64,000 nt of DNA from Anagrus nilaparvatae (Eukaryota; Arthropoda; Insecta; Hymenoptera; Mymaridae), in the NCBI GenBank assembly GCA_022575985.1, contig JAKSXM010000247.1, positions 3,929,501-3,993,500 of the forward strand, in the 5' to 3' direction. The notes under the pieces were generated by a model. It ran no database searches. It worked only from the letters and a program-made list of their open reading frames with translations, and had not been told where the DNA came from. Positions 43,565 to 54,770 of the stretch are shown one piece after another (position 1 is the stretch's first letter; every line of letters starts with the position of its first letter). Both the position numbers and the translations under genes were made by a program.

Positions 43565-45367
43565 TCTGAGTTTACTCAAGTTATATCCCCGCAGGAAAAT
43601 GATATAAAGTGAGTTAGTTTGCGCTTTATTGATTTTATGAATATAAATAAAACTTACACCGTAGTATTCGAAATTTCATCAGGATTTTCACTATTATTTT
43701 ATTTTATAGATACGATATTTCTTATCAAAGTTATTGAAATTTTAATAACCCGCGTCAATTTTTACATTATTTCCATACTGTAAAAATATTCATATTATGT
43801 ATGTGTTTATTATATTTGTTATACTATTTACTATATTATTAATGTTATTATTAAACTTATTATTTTTATAAATTATTTAATAAAATATTAATCATTTATA
43901 TAATACATAAATTATTTTAACAGTTTTTCATTTCAATATATAATAGTTTCAATAAGATTTAAAATTATTTTTTAGAAATTCAAATTACCGTATAAGTGTT
44001 CGAAATTTTTATTTACTGGCTTCTTGAAGCATCTCACGTAAAAATATTAAGCTTAATTTAGGGTAAGCTTACGGACTAACATAAAAAGTTTTAATTTTTA
44101 AAATTAAGCTTACGGACTAACCTAAAAAGACTTAATTTAAAATATTTTTAAAAAGCCTATTAAATTTTTTTTAATAAAGGCTTAAAACTGTTTAAAAAGT
44201 TTAAAAGTTTTTTTGCAATAAAATAAGAGTCTCAGATAATTTTTTGTAAATTTTGCGCTCTTAAAATTTAAAAAAATAAAACGTACAAAAATGCGGCTGT
44301 AAAAAATCAAGAAGACGATAGTACTTATGAGGGAAAAATATTTTAGAACCGATTTGAAGACCCAAGTATTAGGTTCTCATAAACGTGAGGAATATCAACC
44401 CATATAGAGCTGTATTTTATATTAAATTTTTATAAATTTTATCATCAAAATTAATGTATTTAACTTAATATTATTAATAAAATTGAAAATTTAAATTCAT
44501 AATTAATTAATTAATTTTAACTTTTATTAAAATTAATTTTAATTTTGTGGTATACCCAAGTCACTTTAAAAATTCTTTAAAAAAGGGAAATTAATTTAAA
44601 TTTAAATTTAAATTAATTTCCCTTTTTTAAAGAAAATTTAAAATGATAACAAAATTTTTATTAAAAAATATATTAACAGCAACAGTAATTATAAAATATA
44701 AAGTAATTATCTTTATTTTATACTTTTTTTAAATTTTTACAAATTTACCAAAAGAATAAATAAATTTATATTGTATATTGCATATTTTACACTGTATATT
44801 GTCTATTTTCCAGAAAAAATACAATCTTGTAATATTTAGAATGCTTCTAATAGCAGAATAAAAATCTGTCTGGAGAAATTTATCAGCAATTTAAATAATT
44901 TTGTCAAAAGACTGAATAAAATGAAAATGCTGACAGTTTTTGTTTAATTTGCGTCGTTCTAAGAAATTTTATAGCAGTACTTTCAAATTTCAACATTACA
45001 AAACATTTTTCTAATTTTACCATTTGTAATTATTATCACCTAACTAGATGTTAACATACCAAACCCAAACTATTCTGATTCCCTAAACGCGTATTTTAGG
45101 TCCCTTAATCAAAATTATTACAAGTCCATAAATCTGAATTATTCCCAAAATAAATATTATTCTAAGTCGATAAACCTGTATTATCTTTGTGTAAGTCCCT
45201 AGGCCCAGATTTTTCAAAGTCTCTAAATTAAAATTTTTTTTAGTCTCATTTGACCTCCCCCCTTAAATCGTACAATTTGGACCCTTCCTTACATATTACA
45301 TATTTGACTCCCCACCCCCCTTAATTTTCAAGTTCTGAAGTATCCCTGAAGTATATTTCTGAAGTAT
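43565..45367. other. AT-rich DNA with a perfect palindrome and C-run repeat
   Basis: No gene was seen. TTAAGCTTACGGACTAAC occurs twice (44060-44120). A perfect 62-bp palindrome lies at 44573-44634. 45060-45365 holds a copy of the dispersed repeat seen at 933-1097 and 5305-5570 (AAACCTGTATTATC, CCTCCCCCCTTAAAT, TTCAAGTTCTGAAGTA). Confidence 0.45.
44573..44634. repeat. Perfect 62-bp palindrome
   Basis: TTCTTTAAAAAAGGGAAATT and its exact reverse complement meet at a TTTAAATTTAAATTTAAA core centred between 44603 and 44604, with no spacer. Confidence 0.92.
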
Positions 45368-48330
45368 TTATGAATCTAGAAGGAAGAAGAAATTAGTATT
45401 TTATAATGCAGTTTGCTGTTTTAATTTAAACATTGCTTTGTTTTTAAGCATAATATCTTACAATTTTTGGCGAGTAATAACAGAAATAAACTTATGCTTG
45501 AGAAATTTATCCAAAATTTAAATAAATTTATCTGGGTACTAAATAAGTTGAAAGTGCTGATATGTTTTATAATATAATAAGTTTTAGAAAAATTCATAGC
45601 AGTACTTTGAAAACTGACGAGATCCTATACAATTATTGAAGAAATCTTAATAGAATATTATATTATTTTTTAATTATGAAATGGGCATATTATATTTCAA
45701 ATATACTCTATCAGTAGCATATTATCATATAATTTTCGGCTAGTAATAGCACTAAAAAAATCTGTTCAGGAAATTTCATCAGAACTTTTAATAAATTTAC
45801 CAAGCCGCTTAACAAAATCAAAGTACTTAAATGTTTTAATTTAATTTCTGTCACAAAAGATTATCCTGGAAATTCAAAATTTACAGATAACCTTTCAAAT
45901 TGTTTAATAATGCTAGAAAGAAAAAAAGATTAGTATCTTATAATGCAGTTGGCTCTTTACATTTAAACACTGCTTTGTTTCTAAGCAGATAATCTTATAA
46001 TGTTTGGCTAGAAACAAACTCATGCTTGAGAAATTTATCATATAATTTACGGCTACTAATAACAGGACAAAAATCTATTCAGGGAATTTAATCAGAAATT
46101 TTAATAAGTTTACCAAGCCACTGAATAAATTCAAAGTATTGACATGTTTGAATTTATTTTCTAACACGTTAATTTACACTGGAACTTCCAAATTTACAAA
46201 AAACCTTTTAAATAGATTTATTAATCTAGAAACAAAAAAAGATTAGTATTTTATAATGCAGTTGGCTGTTTTAATTTAAACACTGCTTTGTTTCTAATCA
46301 TAATATCTTATAATTTTTGGCTAATAATAACAGAAACAAACATATGATTGAGAAATTTATCAAAAATTTCAATAAATTTATCAAGCTACTAAATAAGTTG
46401 AAAGTACTGTTATGTTTTATAATATAATTGGTTTTAGAAAATTTCATAGCCGTATTTTGAAAACTGACGTGATTTTCTTTAATTATTGAAAAAATCTTAA
46501 TAGATTATTATATTAATTTTTAATTATGCACTTGGCATATTAAATTTGAATAGTTTTATCAAGAGACTAAATAAATTGAAAGTTCGAATATGTTTTTTAC
46601 TATAATTTGTATTAGGAAAGTACATAGCAGTACTTTAAAAACTGACGTGATCCTCTACAATTATTGAAGAAATCTTAATAGAATATTATATTATTTTTTA
46701 ATTATGAAATGGGCATATTATATTTCAAATATACTCTATCAGTAGCATATTATCATATAATTTTCGGCTAGTAATAGCACTAAAAAAATCTGTTCAGGAA
46801 ATTTCATCAGAACTTTTAATAAATTTACCAAGCCGCTTAACAAAATCAAAGTACTTAAATGTTTTAATTTAATTTCTGTCACAAAAGATTATCCTGGAAA
46901 TTCAAAATTTACAGATAACCTTTCAAATTGTTTAATAATGCTAGAAAGAAAAAAAGATTAGTATCTTATAATGCAGTTGGCTCTTTACATTTAAACACTG
47001 CTTTGTTTCTAAGCAGATAATCTTATAATGTTTGGCTAGAAACAAACTCATGCTTGAGAAATTTATCATATAATTTACGGCTACTAATAACAGGACAAAA
47101 ATCTATTCAGGGAATTTAATCAGAAATTTTAATAAGTTTACCAAGCCACTGAATAAATTCAAAGTATTGACATGTTTGAATTTATTTTCTAACACGTTAA
47201 TTTACACTGGAACTTCCAAATTTACAAAAAACCTTTTAAATAGATTTATTAATCTAGAAACAAAAAAAGATTAGTATTTTATAATGCAGTTGGCTGTTTT
47301 AATTTAAACACTGCTTTGTTTCTAATCATAATATCTTATAATTTTTGGCTAATAATAACAGAAACAAACATATGATTGAGAAATTTATCAAAAATTTCAA
47401 TAAATTTATCAAGCTACTAAATAAGTTGAAAGTACTGTTATGTTTTATAATATAATTGGTTTTAGAAAATTTCATAGCCGTATTTTGAAAACTGACGTGA
47501 TTTTCTTTAATTATTGAAAAAATCTTAATAGATTATTATATTAATTTTTAATTATGCACTTGGCATATTAAATTTGAATAGTTTTATCAAGAGACTAAAT
47601 AAATTGAAAGTTCGAATATGTTTTTTACTATAATTTGTATTAGGAAAGTACATAGCAGTACTTTAAAAACTGACGTGATCCTCTACAATTATTGAAGAAA
47701 TCTTAATAGAATATTATATTATTTTTTAATTATGCAATAGGCATATTATATTTTAAAAATGTTTTATCATGAGCATCTTATCATATAATTTACGGCTACT
47801 AATAACAGGACAAAAATCTATTCAGGGAATAATCAAAAATTTTAATAAGTTTACCAAGCCACTGAATAAATTCAAAGTACTGACATGTTTGAATTTATTT
47901 TCTAACACGTTAATTTATACTGGAACTTCCAAATTTACAAAAAACCTTTAAAATAAATTTATTAATCTAGAAACAAAAAAAGATTAGTATTTTATTATGC
48001 AGTTGGCTGTCTTAATTTAAACACTGTTTTGTTTCTAAGCATAATATCTTTTGTATTTTGATCTTTTTCAAATAAATTCAACAATAATAATATCTTATAA
48101 TTTTTGGCTAGTAATAACAGAAACAAACTTATGATTGAGAAACTTATCAAAAATTTTAATAAATTTATCAAGCTACTAAATAAGTTGAAAGTACTGCTGT
48201 TTTATAATATAATTGGTTTTAGAAAATTTCATAGCCGTACTTTGAATACTGACGTGATTTTCTTTAATTATTGAAAAAATCTTAATAGAATATTATATTA
48301 ATTTTTAATTATGCACTTTGCATATTAAAT
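45368..48330. repeat. Satellite with 1028-bp higher-order unit
   Basis: GAAGAAATCTTAATAGAATA occurs at 45638, 46666 and 47694, spacing 1028 and 1028. Units 45638-46665 and 46666-47693 appear identical in every line compared; the third and the part before 45638 are partial and diverged. Each unit holds several related submonomers of about 250-350 bp marked by TTTTATAATGCAGTTGGCTG, TTTAAACACTGCTTTGTTTC, TAATTT(T/A)(C/T)GGCTA and GAGAAATTTATCA. No coding potential. The structure is that of a young higher-order satellite array. Confidence 0.88.
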
Positions 48331-48880
48331 TTTAATAGTTTACTATATTTTTATAGTAATATATTTTTATAGTTACTCAACATTACAACACAATTTTCTA
48401 ATTAGTAACTACTAAGTAACAGAAGCTTTGAGTCTACTCAAAGAGAGACATTTAATTATTGTTAATACAAAAATTAATGTAGACACTGAAATTGAAGTTG
48501 TTTTGTACTTAGCTAAAGAAATATTTCTTATTTCATGAGACACAAAAGATGAATTAACTAAAGAAACTAAGCATGGTACAGAAATGCGCATGATAATAAA
48601 AGAAAATCAAGATAAATAGAGCCAAATAATAAAGCCAAATTACAATTTAAAATAAAAAATTATTATAAGTACACGGATCAAAATTTATTCCTTCAAAACG
48701 CCAAGAGATTAGCTTGAATTTAAACTAGTCTTGTGTAGATTACACTTATAACTAATTTGGGTAAGAATATCTCTCTATGTGAGTGATGCGGACTACTATT
48801 TATAAACAACAATGCGCGCGCATTACTTATTGGATAATTATTTATTAAATATAAACATGGGTTTTTGAGGATGAAAAAAT
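48331..48880 (+). other. AT-rich DNA with one coding-like stretch (48416-48619)
   Basis: From 48416 a frame reads VTEALSLLKERHLIIVNTKI followed by NVDTEIEVVLYLAKEIFLIS, a TGA, then DTKDELTKETKHGTEMRMII and KENQDK to a TAG. Sixty-six sense codons with only one stop, rich in Lys and Glu, is unusual here. I do not recognise the family. It could be a decayed exon or an ORF1 remnant. Confidence 0.3.
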
Positions 48881-48889
48881 CGTTTTTAT

Positions 48890-49420
48890 TGATGAAAATT
48901 TTCATTTATCACCTGAATATATTTTCCTCTTTTTTAAGATGGCGGACTGAAAAACAAAACAAAAGAACTATTTAATTTCCCTGGGGGTTTTAAGGTTTTC
49001 TAAAATATTTTTATTGATAAACATTTTCAATTTGTCACCCCAACATATATTCCGATTTTCCAATATGGCGGACCGAAAAAAGGAACTTTCTACATTATCT
49101 ATGAGTTGTTTGTATTCATTTTTTCTCCCAAACAGATTTCCATTTTCCAAGATGGCGTACCAAAAAACAAAAAAAAGGAAATTTTTGCATTGCCTAGGAG
49201 TTATTCAGATTCAGGAAAACTTTCTTATTGATGAACATTTTTATTTTTTCAACCTAACATATTTTCCGATTTTCCAAGATGCAGACCAACAAACATAAAA
49301 AATAACTTTTTATTAGGGTTATTGAGGTTGATGAAAACCACTTTACTTATAAAAATTTTCATTTTTTTACTCAAAAATATTTTCCGATTTTCCAAAATGA
49401 CGAACACAAAAAAATAAGGA
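48890..49420. repeat. Tandem repeats with TTCCGATTTTCCAANATGGCGGA
   Basis: Five diverged units of roughly 90-130 bp carry the same box: TTTTTTAAGATGGCGGACTG (48932), TTTTCCAATATGGCGGACCG (49057), TTTTCCAAGATGGCGTACC, TTTTCCAAGATGCAGACC and TTTTCCAAAATGACGAAC. Each is preceded by ATTGATGAA(C/A)ATTTT-like words. The GGCGGA box resembles the one repeated in the foldback arms at 22100-22800. Confidence 0.7.
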
Positions 49421-49779
49421 CTTGAAGTCTCCATAATACTAACAATACTTTGAACCAATAGGAACTCAATCACCAATTGAGTTAATGGTCAAAATAGGAA
49501 TAATTCGCGATGAAAAAAAAATGCAGGATTGTTTTCAGCGATCCAAGAGACATGCGCAACTGATGGAAAAACCATAAGGGTCGCTAATTAAAGGATAAAG
49601 TTACCTACTGCGTGTATCTGAACTACTATTGGTGAAAACAGTTTACGGGATTTGTTTTATAGACTATAAACTCATATATTTGATAAGTGTGCAACTGGAT
49701 TTTATGTGGTAATAACGTATACTGACAACTTATCAGTGAGTTAAAAAACATAAGTAACCGATAAAAATTACAAAAAAGA

Positions 49780-50360
49780 ACTAAAATATCATCTAAAAAT
49801 GCCTATTGTAAACAACCAGACCTTTTAAGGTCAAAACGGATACCAGAATCGTAATTAGCGACCCAAAAAACATAAGTCCCCTTGAGGAAATTCTTCTTTT
49901 ACATTACAGGATTTAATTTCCCTTGTTTCCCTTTAAAACGGGTTTTTTGACCTTCAGACTCAAGATTCAACCGTAAAACCTCGACCAATCGAGCACCGGC
50001 TTACGATAAACTTATTTTTTACCGAATACAAACTTATTAGACCCGGAATCGTAATCAGCGACTCAAAAAACATAAGTAACCGATGAGAAGTCTATAAAAG
50101 TCCTAAAATATCACCCAAAGTTGCCTATTGTGGGCAACCAGACCTTTCAAGGTCAGAACGGATACCTGAATCTGCGACCCAAAAAACATAAGTCCCCTTT
50201 AGGAAATTCTTCTTTTACGTTACAGGGTTTCGTTTCCCTTGTTTCCCTTTCAAACGGGTTTTTTTACCTTCAGGCTCAAGATTCAACCGTAAAACCTCGA
50301 CCAATCGAGCCCTGGCTTACGGCAAATTTATTTTTTCACCGAATACAAACTTTTTAGACC
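49780..50360. repeat. Two tandem units of about 317 bp
   Basis: Shared words in the same order: ACATAAGTAACCGAT, GCCTATTGT, CCAGACCTTT, GGTCA, CGGATACC, GCGACCCAAAAAACATAAGT, GGAAATTCTTCTTTTAC, CAAGATTCAACCGTAAAACC and TCGACCAATCGAG. First copy about 49755-50043, second about 50044-50360. The GCGACCCAAAAAA word is the reverse complement of TTTTTTGGGTCGC in the tandem repeats at 61640-62430. Confidence 0.8.
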
Positions 50361-50364
50361 CCCC

Positions 50365-50756
50365 CCCCGCTAAAATTAAAATTTTCACTACACTCTTATA
50401 CTCACAATTATTAATATGAAAATCTTCCACAATTTTGGCAGCATTAAAAAGAGATTCTGAATGTAGCATTCCAGTCTATGAATGAGTCAAGAATTATTAA
50501 AAGGGAAGCTAAAAAACTTGCTAAAACTGTTCCGTTACTATTAAAATTGCTCAAGTTTTAAGCATTTCAAGCGTCGATACAATTAACCCACCATCAACAT
50601 TGGGCAGTTTAACTTCTCTTTTGACAAGCAAGGTCTTAAATATTGGTGGTAAATATTCAGAAAAAAAATGTATACTTTAATTATTTTATAATATGTTAAA
50701 ATTACTTAAAGATAAAGCTTGATGTAATGAAAAATTATTTAAATATTTTATTTATT
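50365..50756. other. Spacer, weak coding-like text
   Basis: A C-run at 50360 is followed by AT-rich DNA. A short plus frame (VLSISSVDTINPPSTLGSLT, about 50560-50640) ends at GGTG followed by GTAAAT, donor-like, but no matching acceptor or family is evident. Not called as an exon. Confidence 0.25.
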
Positions 50757-51670
50757 GCGCGCTCCACACTGAAACTATTTGTGGTTACCGACAGCGGTAT
50801 CTACAGATTCCCCAAAAAGCAGGTGTCCAATAGATACCAATATTTCTGGTTAGGTAGCCGAAAATCGCGTCTACAAAAAGAAAAAATTTTAAAAAGCAGA
50901 CGAAATTTTAGAAAACAATGTAAATAAGAGATTAAACTTAGCGAAAAGCTTTTTAATTAATTATTTAATTGTTTAATTAATTAAATATATTTATTTTATA
51001 TTAAAAATATTAATATTTTAAACTTATTAAAATATAAAACAAGTAATTTATTAAGGCCACTGTCTCTTTTTTGGGACGATTTTTAAAGGATTTTCAACAT
51101 TTTTTTTCTCAGCTATTTTATTATGAAAGTTTACAAATTTTTTTTTAAATAATTACAAAATTATTCTAGATTACATAAAAAAATTTTTGTTTCATTTCCT
51201 TTTTTTTTACACTTTGTAGATGGCGTGAAAGTAGAGGCTCGAAAAAAAAATTCAAAAACGGTTCCCATCATAGCGCCTATTGTAGGCATCTGAAACAAAA
51301 AAATAAAAAGGGATATGAATCTGTATAGTATCCTCTTGTATGTGAACCAACATTTAGCAAAAAATTCAAAAATTTGACCATTTGGTGAACCAAAAACGAA
51401 AAATGCAGGTTTTGACGGTTAAAAATGCACCTAAAATGGACAATAAAAAATTTTCTGATCGATAGAAAGCTGATATTGTTGGTTCACATACAAGGTATTG
51501 CAATAACGAAAAAAATGAAACAAGATTCACGTCGATTGCTCCATTCGTTTTTGAGCTAGCGTGGGAACCGATTTCCAAAAAGTAGTTTCGAGAAAAACGC
51601 GTTTAAAGTTTTTTTTTATTTTTAAAGTTAAATATTTTAAATTTGTTTAAAAAAAAATACTAACCATTTT

Positions 51671-52306
51671 TTAATCATCTATCCCTGGTCCATATAAAAG
51701 GCCTTGCAACTCAGAAAATGCTTCTTCTTGTTCTTGCATTGCCTTTTTTTTGGCCAAACGAGCTTCTTTAGTTGATTCTTTTGCTTCAAAATTAGCATGA
51801 CGGATACGTTCGCTGTCGCGTTTAGTTACATAATTGTATGAATGAGCACCAGCTGTGACTCCCATAGCTTCAAAAGTCTTCAATAAGGTCTTTGAACCTT
51901 CATTGAATAAGGAAGCAGCAATTTGAGCACAGATTGTGAGCATGCTGCCAGATGTGCAATGAGATTTGGGCATTATAGACCATATAACGCTATTCAAACA
52001 CTCGTTATCATTCTGGGTATTCTTACCCAGGCATCTTTTTAAAAGTTCATCATCCGTCAAAGTTTTAAAAATTGGCTCTACAATACTCTGAACTTCAATG
52101 CTAAATGCTGGCTTATGTTTAAAGGGAGTTTTTTCAGCTTCAGCCTTCAAATACTTGCACCATTCTATATTGCAATTTTCGTGATGAGGATTTGTGTCAG
52201 TCGAGATTCTATGATAATAAATTGCCCATATGGCTTTTTTCATTTCATCCAAATTATTTGGATTATTTTGGATGGCTATACTGTAGAATATAGATAATTC
52301 TTTCAT
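51671..52306 (-). CDS. Mutator-like transposase, C-terminal 211 residues
   Basis: It starts MKELSIFYSIAIQNNPNNLD, then MKKAIWAIYYHRISTD, NPHHENCNIEWCKYLKAEAE, DDELLKRCLGKNTQNDNECL and NSVIWSIMPKSHC. A Glu/Ala-rich helix and GLLYGPGIDD close it. The H-x4-C...WC pattern and TQNxNE are the continuation of the Mutator transposase family domain. Its true beginning lies upstream in the same frame (SKSSEPIPPPVKTQGLTGK overlaps the end of the first frame). So the two frames are one gene of about 660 residues split by a single frameshift, or by a sequencing error in a T-run. Confidence 0.87.
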   Translation of the reverse strand: MKELSIFYSIAIQNNPNNLDEMKKAIWAIYYHRISTDTNPHHENCNIEWCKYLKAEAEKTPFKHKPAFSIEVQSIVEPIFKTLTDDELLKRCLGKNTQNDNECLNSVIWSIMPKSHCTSGSMLTICAQIAASLFNEGSKTLLKTFEAMGVTAGAHSYNYVTKRDSERIRHANFEAKESTKEARLAKKKAMQEQEEAFSELQGLLYGPGIDD

Positions 52307-52317
52307 TACTTTGCCAG

Positions 52318-53673
52318 TTAGGCCTTGAGTTTTGACCGGAGGTGGAATAGGTTCGGAACTTTTACTTTTTTTTCCCCTTTTTTTTCCGTGACTTGAGGTG
52401 GAGCAGATTCAGAGCTTTTGCTTTTCCGCCCCCTTTTTTTTGGAGTCTCTTCCTTAGTAGCAGATAAATTACCTTTCTTTTTACTCTTAGTTTTACAAGA
52501 TGTATTTTTTATCGAAGATTCAGGGGTTTGAATTTTTTCCAATTTTTTATTTTCCTCTTGTTTAGCTATTTCTTCTTTTTTTTTTTCAATATTCTTAAAT
52601 TTTTTCATAGACGTTAGCATTTTTTTGGCCTCTTTTAAATGTCGAAACATCCTTTTGCCCACATGGAGCACGCACTCCAATTTTTTTACAACCAAATCTA
52701 TGTAGGGATTAGATTCTAAAATATGCTTAAAAGTCTTGGTGTCGCCGTCTCCTACATAATATTCATATTTAGCATCATGCAGTTCTTCTGATCTATTAAA
52801 CATCTGAAGCATTCCTGTATACTCCATACCACCAGAACTGCCTTCATAATTTATATCGCATTCATCGGCATGTTCACTTTCAAACCACAATTTGAATTCT
52901 TGTGGAGACAAAGTTTTTTTTTTAGAAGTGCAGGTTAAGCACGTCTTTGAGGAAACAAATAAATCTAGCACTTTTCTAGTATATTTTCCTATCAATGTGC
53001 ATACTCCGAAAAGAGAAACGAAGCCTCTTCTAGACCATGTACCATCCCCAGACACTGTAAAACGATTTTCGGGTAATCCTTTATTTTTCAACAACTCTTT
53101 TTCTTCTGATCCTGCCTTTTGTATCACGATGTCATACACACTTTGAGTTGCGATACTAATATTTTTGATGATACCGTAATACATATTATTAGAAAAATCA
53201 TTTGCTAAGTCCATCATACCTACGAATAATTTTACACCAGCTACACCTACTCCTATGAGTCTCATCACGAATATAAATTTACGATTTATTTCATAGTCAG
53301 TTTTTATTCGTTTACAAGAATCAATAACAATATTTTTAGGACACTCACATTTTAATAAGACTTGAAATCCGAGTCCCTTGATACAGGTTTTACAAAATAC
53401 AATATTACTGCTGCATTTATTGCATTTTACATGCATGGAAAGTGTGAAAAAAAATTGGGTGAAAGCAATAAATACGTAATCAAGTGTGGTATCATAATTT
53501 ACTTCTAAAGAATTGCAATTTTTCAATTTTTTTGACGAAGAACTAGTTTTTTCGGTAGATTGTTCGGATGTACTCTGATTGCCAAAAAACTTTCGCTTTT
53601 TACTTCTACCTTTACGAATTTTATTTTCACGACTGCCTTTATTATAAGAAGAATTAAAACAATTTGAATCCAT
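52318..53673 (-). CDS. Mutator-like transposase, N-terminal 451 residues
   Basis: ATG at 53673 starts a basic head (KIRKGRSKKRKFF, a likely nuclear signal, residues 19-30). A CxxC pair (C84, C87) and another (C94, C97) follow, then the catalytic part: SGDGTWSRRGFVSLFGVC (D210), INYEGSSGGMEYTGMLQMF (274-292), YVGDGDTKTF (D309, D311) and ECVLHVGKRM. These are hallmarks of the Mutator transposase domain of animal MULEs, which cuts and pastes the element. A Lys/Glu coiled tail and KKRGRKSKSS end the frame. The stop at 52318 results from a frameshift in a homopolymer-rich stretch (about 52365-52390), after which the protein goes on at 52306. Confidence 0.88.
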   Translation of the reverse strand: MDSNCFNSSYNKGSRENKIRKGRSKKRKFFGNQSTSEQSTEKTSSSSKKLKNCNSLEVNYDTTLDYVFIAFTQFFFTLSMHVKCNKCSSNIVFCKTCIKGLGFQVLLKCECPKNIVIDSCKRIKTDYEINRKFIFVMRLIGVGVAGVKLFVGMMDLANDFSNNMYYGIIKNISIATQSVYDIVIQKAGSEEKELLKNKGLPENRFTVSGDGTWSRRGFVSLFGVCTLIGKYTRKVLDLFVSSKTCLTCTSKKKTLSPQEFKLWFESEHADECDINYEGSSGGMEYTGMLQMFNRSEELHDAKYEYYVGDGDTKTFKHILESNPYIDLVVKKLECVLHVGKRMFRHLKEAKKMLTSMKKFKNIEKKKEEIAKQEENKKLEKIQTPESSIKNTSCKTKSKKKGNLSATKEETPKKRGRKSKSSESAPPQVTEKKGEKKVKVPNLFHLRSKLKA

Positions 53674-54474
53674 TTTAAAATTAATAAAAAAGTATCACTA
53701 TAAACTAATAGAAGAATATTAATTAAAAAAACGTCTTCTCTGCTCTAAAAATCAATGCGTACTAAGATTTTGTTTGTCGGTAATTAAAAGGGTTTTTTTT
53801 TCTGAGAATTATGCACATAAATAAATATTCATATACATCCAAACATATATTTTTATAAAATCAATAAAAATACAAATAATAAATATTTGTATATAATAAT
53901 GCCGCGCCGCGCGCTCAAATAAAAACACTTATATCTTCATTTCGAGTAAGGTTCATAAAAACGTAAATATCTAAAAAACATATTTTTTTTTTCGCTTGAA
54001 ATTTTGTTTTTAGATTCTTGAAATGTTTTAACATAAGATAATGAAATAAAAAAAAAATGAAAAAAAAAAATCCAATAAAGAGACAGTGGCCTTAAATAAA
54101 AGGTATATTGCGTGTGGTGCATCTTTACTGAATTCAGATCAGAAATACTAATAAAATAAATATGATTTAAAAAATTGTGTATTATTTAAATTTAGTAAAT
54201 ATTTAAAATATTAATATTTTTAATATAAAATAAATATATTTAATTAATTAAACAATTAAATAATTAATTAAAAAGCTTTTCGCTAAGTTTAATCTCTTAT
54301 TTACATTGTTTTCTAAAATTTCGTCTTCTTTTTAAAATTTCTTCTTTTTGTAAACGCAATTCTCGGCTACCTAACCAGAAATATTGGTATCTATGGACAC
54401 CTGCTTTTTGATGAATCTGTAGATACCGCTGTCGGTAACCACAAATAGTTTCAGTTCACTAGAGTGCTCTATAT

Positions 54475-54770
54475 AACATCAGTTACGATGCGCGCGCTGG
54501 GTCTCTCGCAAGATCCGCGCTCTGTTTATTACAAAATGGCACGCACAACATTTTGCTTTTATCTGGTGGTAACCCCCAGAGAAAACATCTCTCTCCGGTG
54601 GTCTTCCCTGGTTGTGAACATTAGTGTCGCTGGCCTGCCGGTTACCCTCAGGTAAAACATCCTCGGAGGTTATCCTCCGAGGAAGTGGAACCTTTAGGAT
54701 ATCCACTGGTCGGTGATATATGAAAATAGTGTCTAACCAGGTTATGTTTTCCATCGCGTAGTTATTTTTA
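54475..54770. other. GC-rich block with hairpin, unassigned
   Basis: This is a 290-bp island much richer in GC than its surroundings, directly after the Mutator-like element. Two related units are visible: GGTAACCCCCAGAGAAAACAT and GGTTACCCTCAGGTAAAACAT, each followed by a CTC...GG(T/A)GG word. The second forms a perfect hairpin CCTCGGAGG-TTAT-CCTCCGAGG (54661-54682). The minus frame (EDVLPEGNRQASDTNVHNQG) is open for 91 codons but not recognised. Confidence 0.35.

Larger units (their letters stand above)
50757..54470 (-). mobile_element. Mutator-like element with long inverted ends
   Basis: Arms 50757 to about 51030 and about 54200-54470 are reverse complements (CTGAAACTATTTGTGGTTA, CCGACAGCGGTATCTACAG, GCGAAAAGCTTTTTAATTAA). 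Further in, a second inverted pair TTAAGGCCACTGTCTCTTT (51051 and 54075-54095) borders the transposase gene. The arms between differ by about 100 bp. This is either one element with a deletion in one arm or a transposase element nested in an older inverted repeat. The transposase is on the minus strand. No target duplication was found. Confidence 0.72.

Noticed and set aside
50560..50645. Possible plus-strand exon VLSISSVDTINPPSTLG
   Set aside because: Donor-like GTAAAT present but no credible acceptor, no family and the frame is short.
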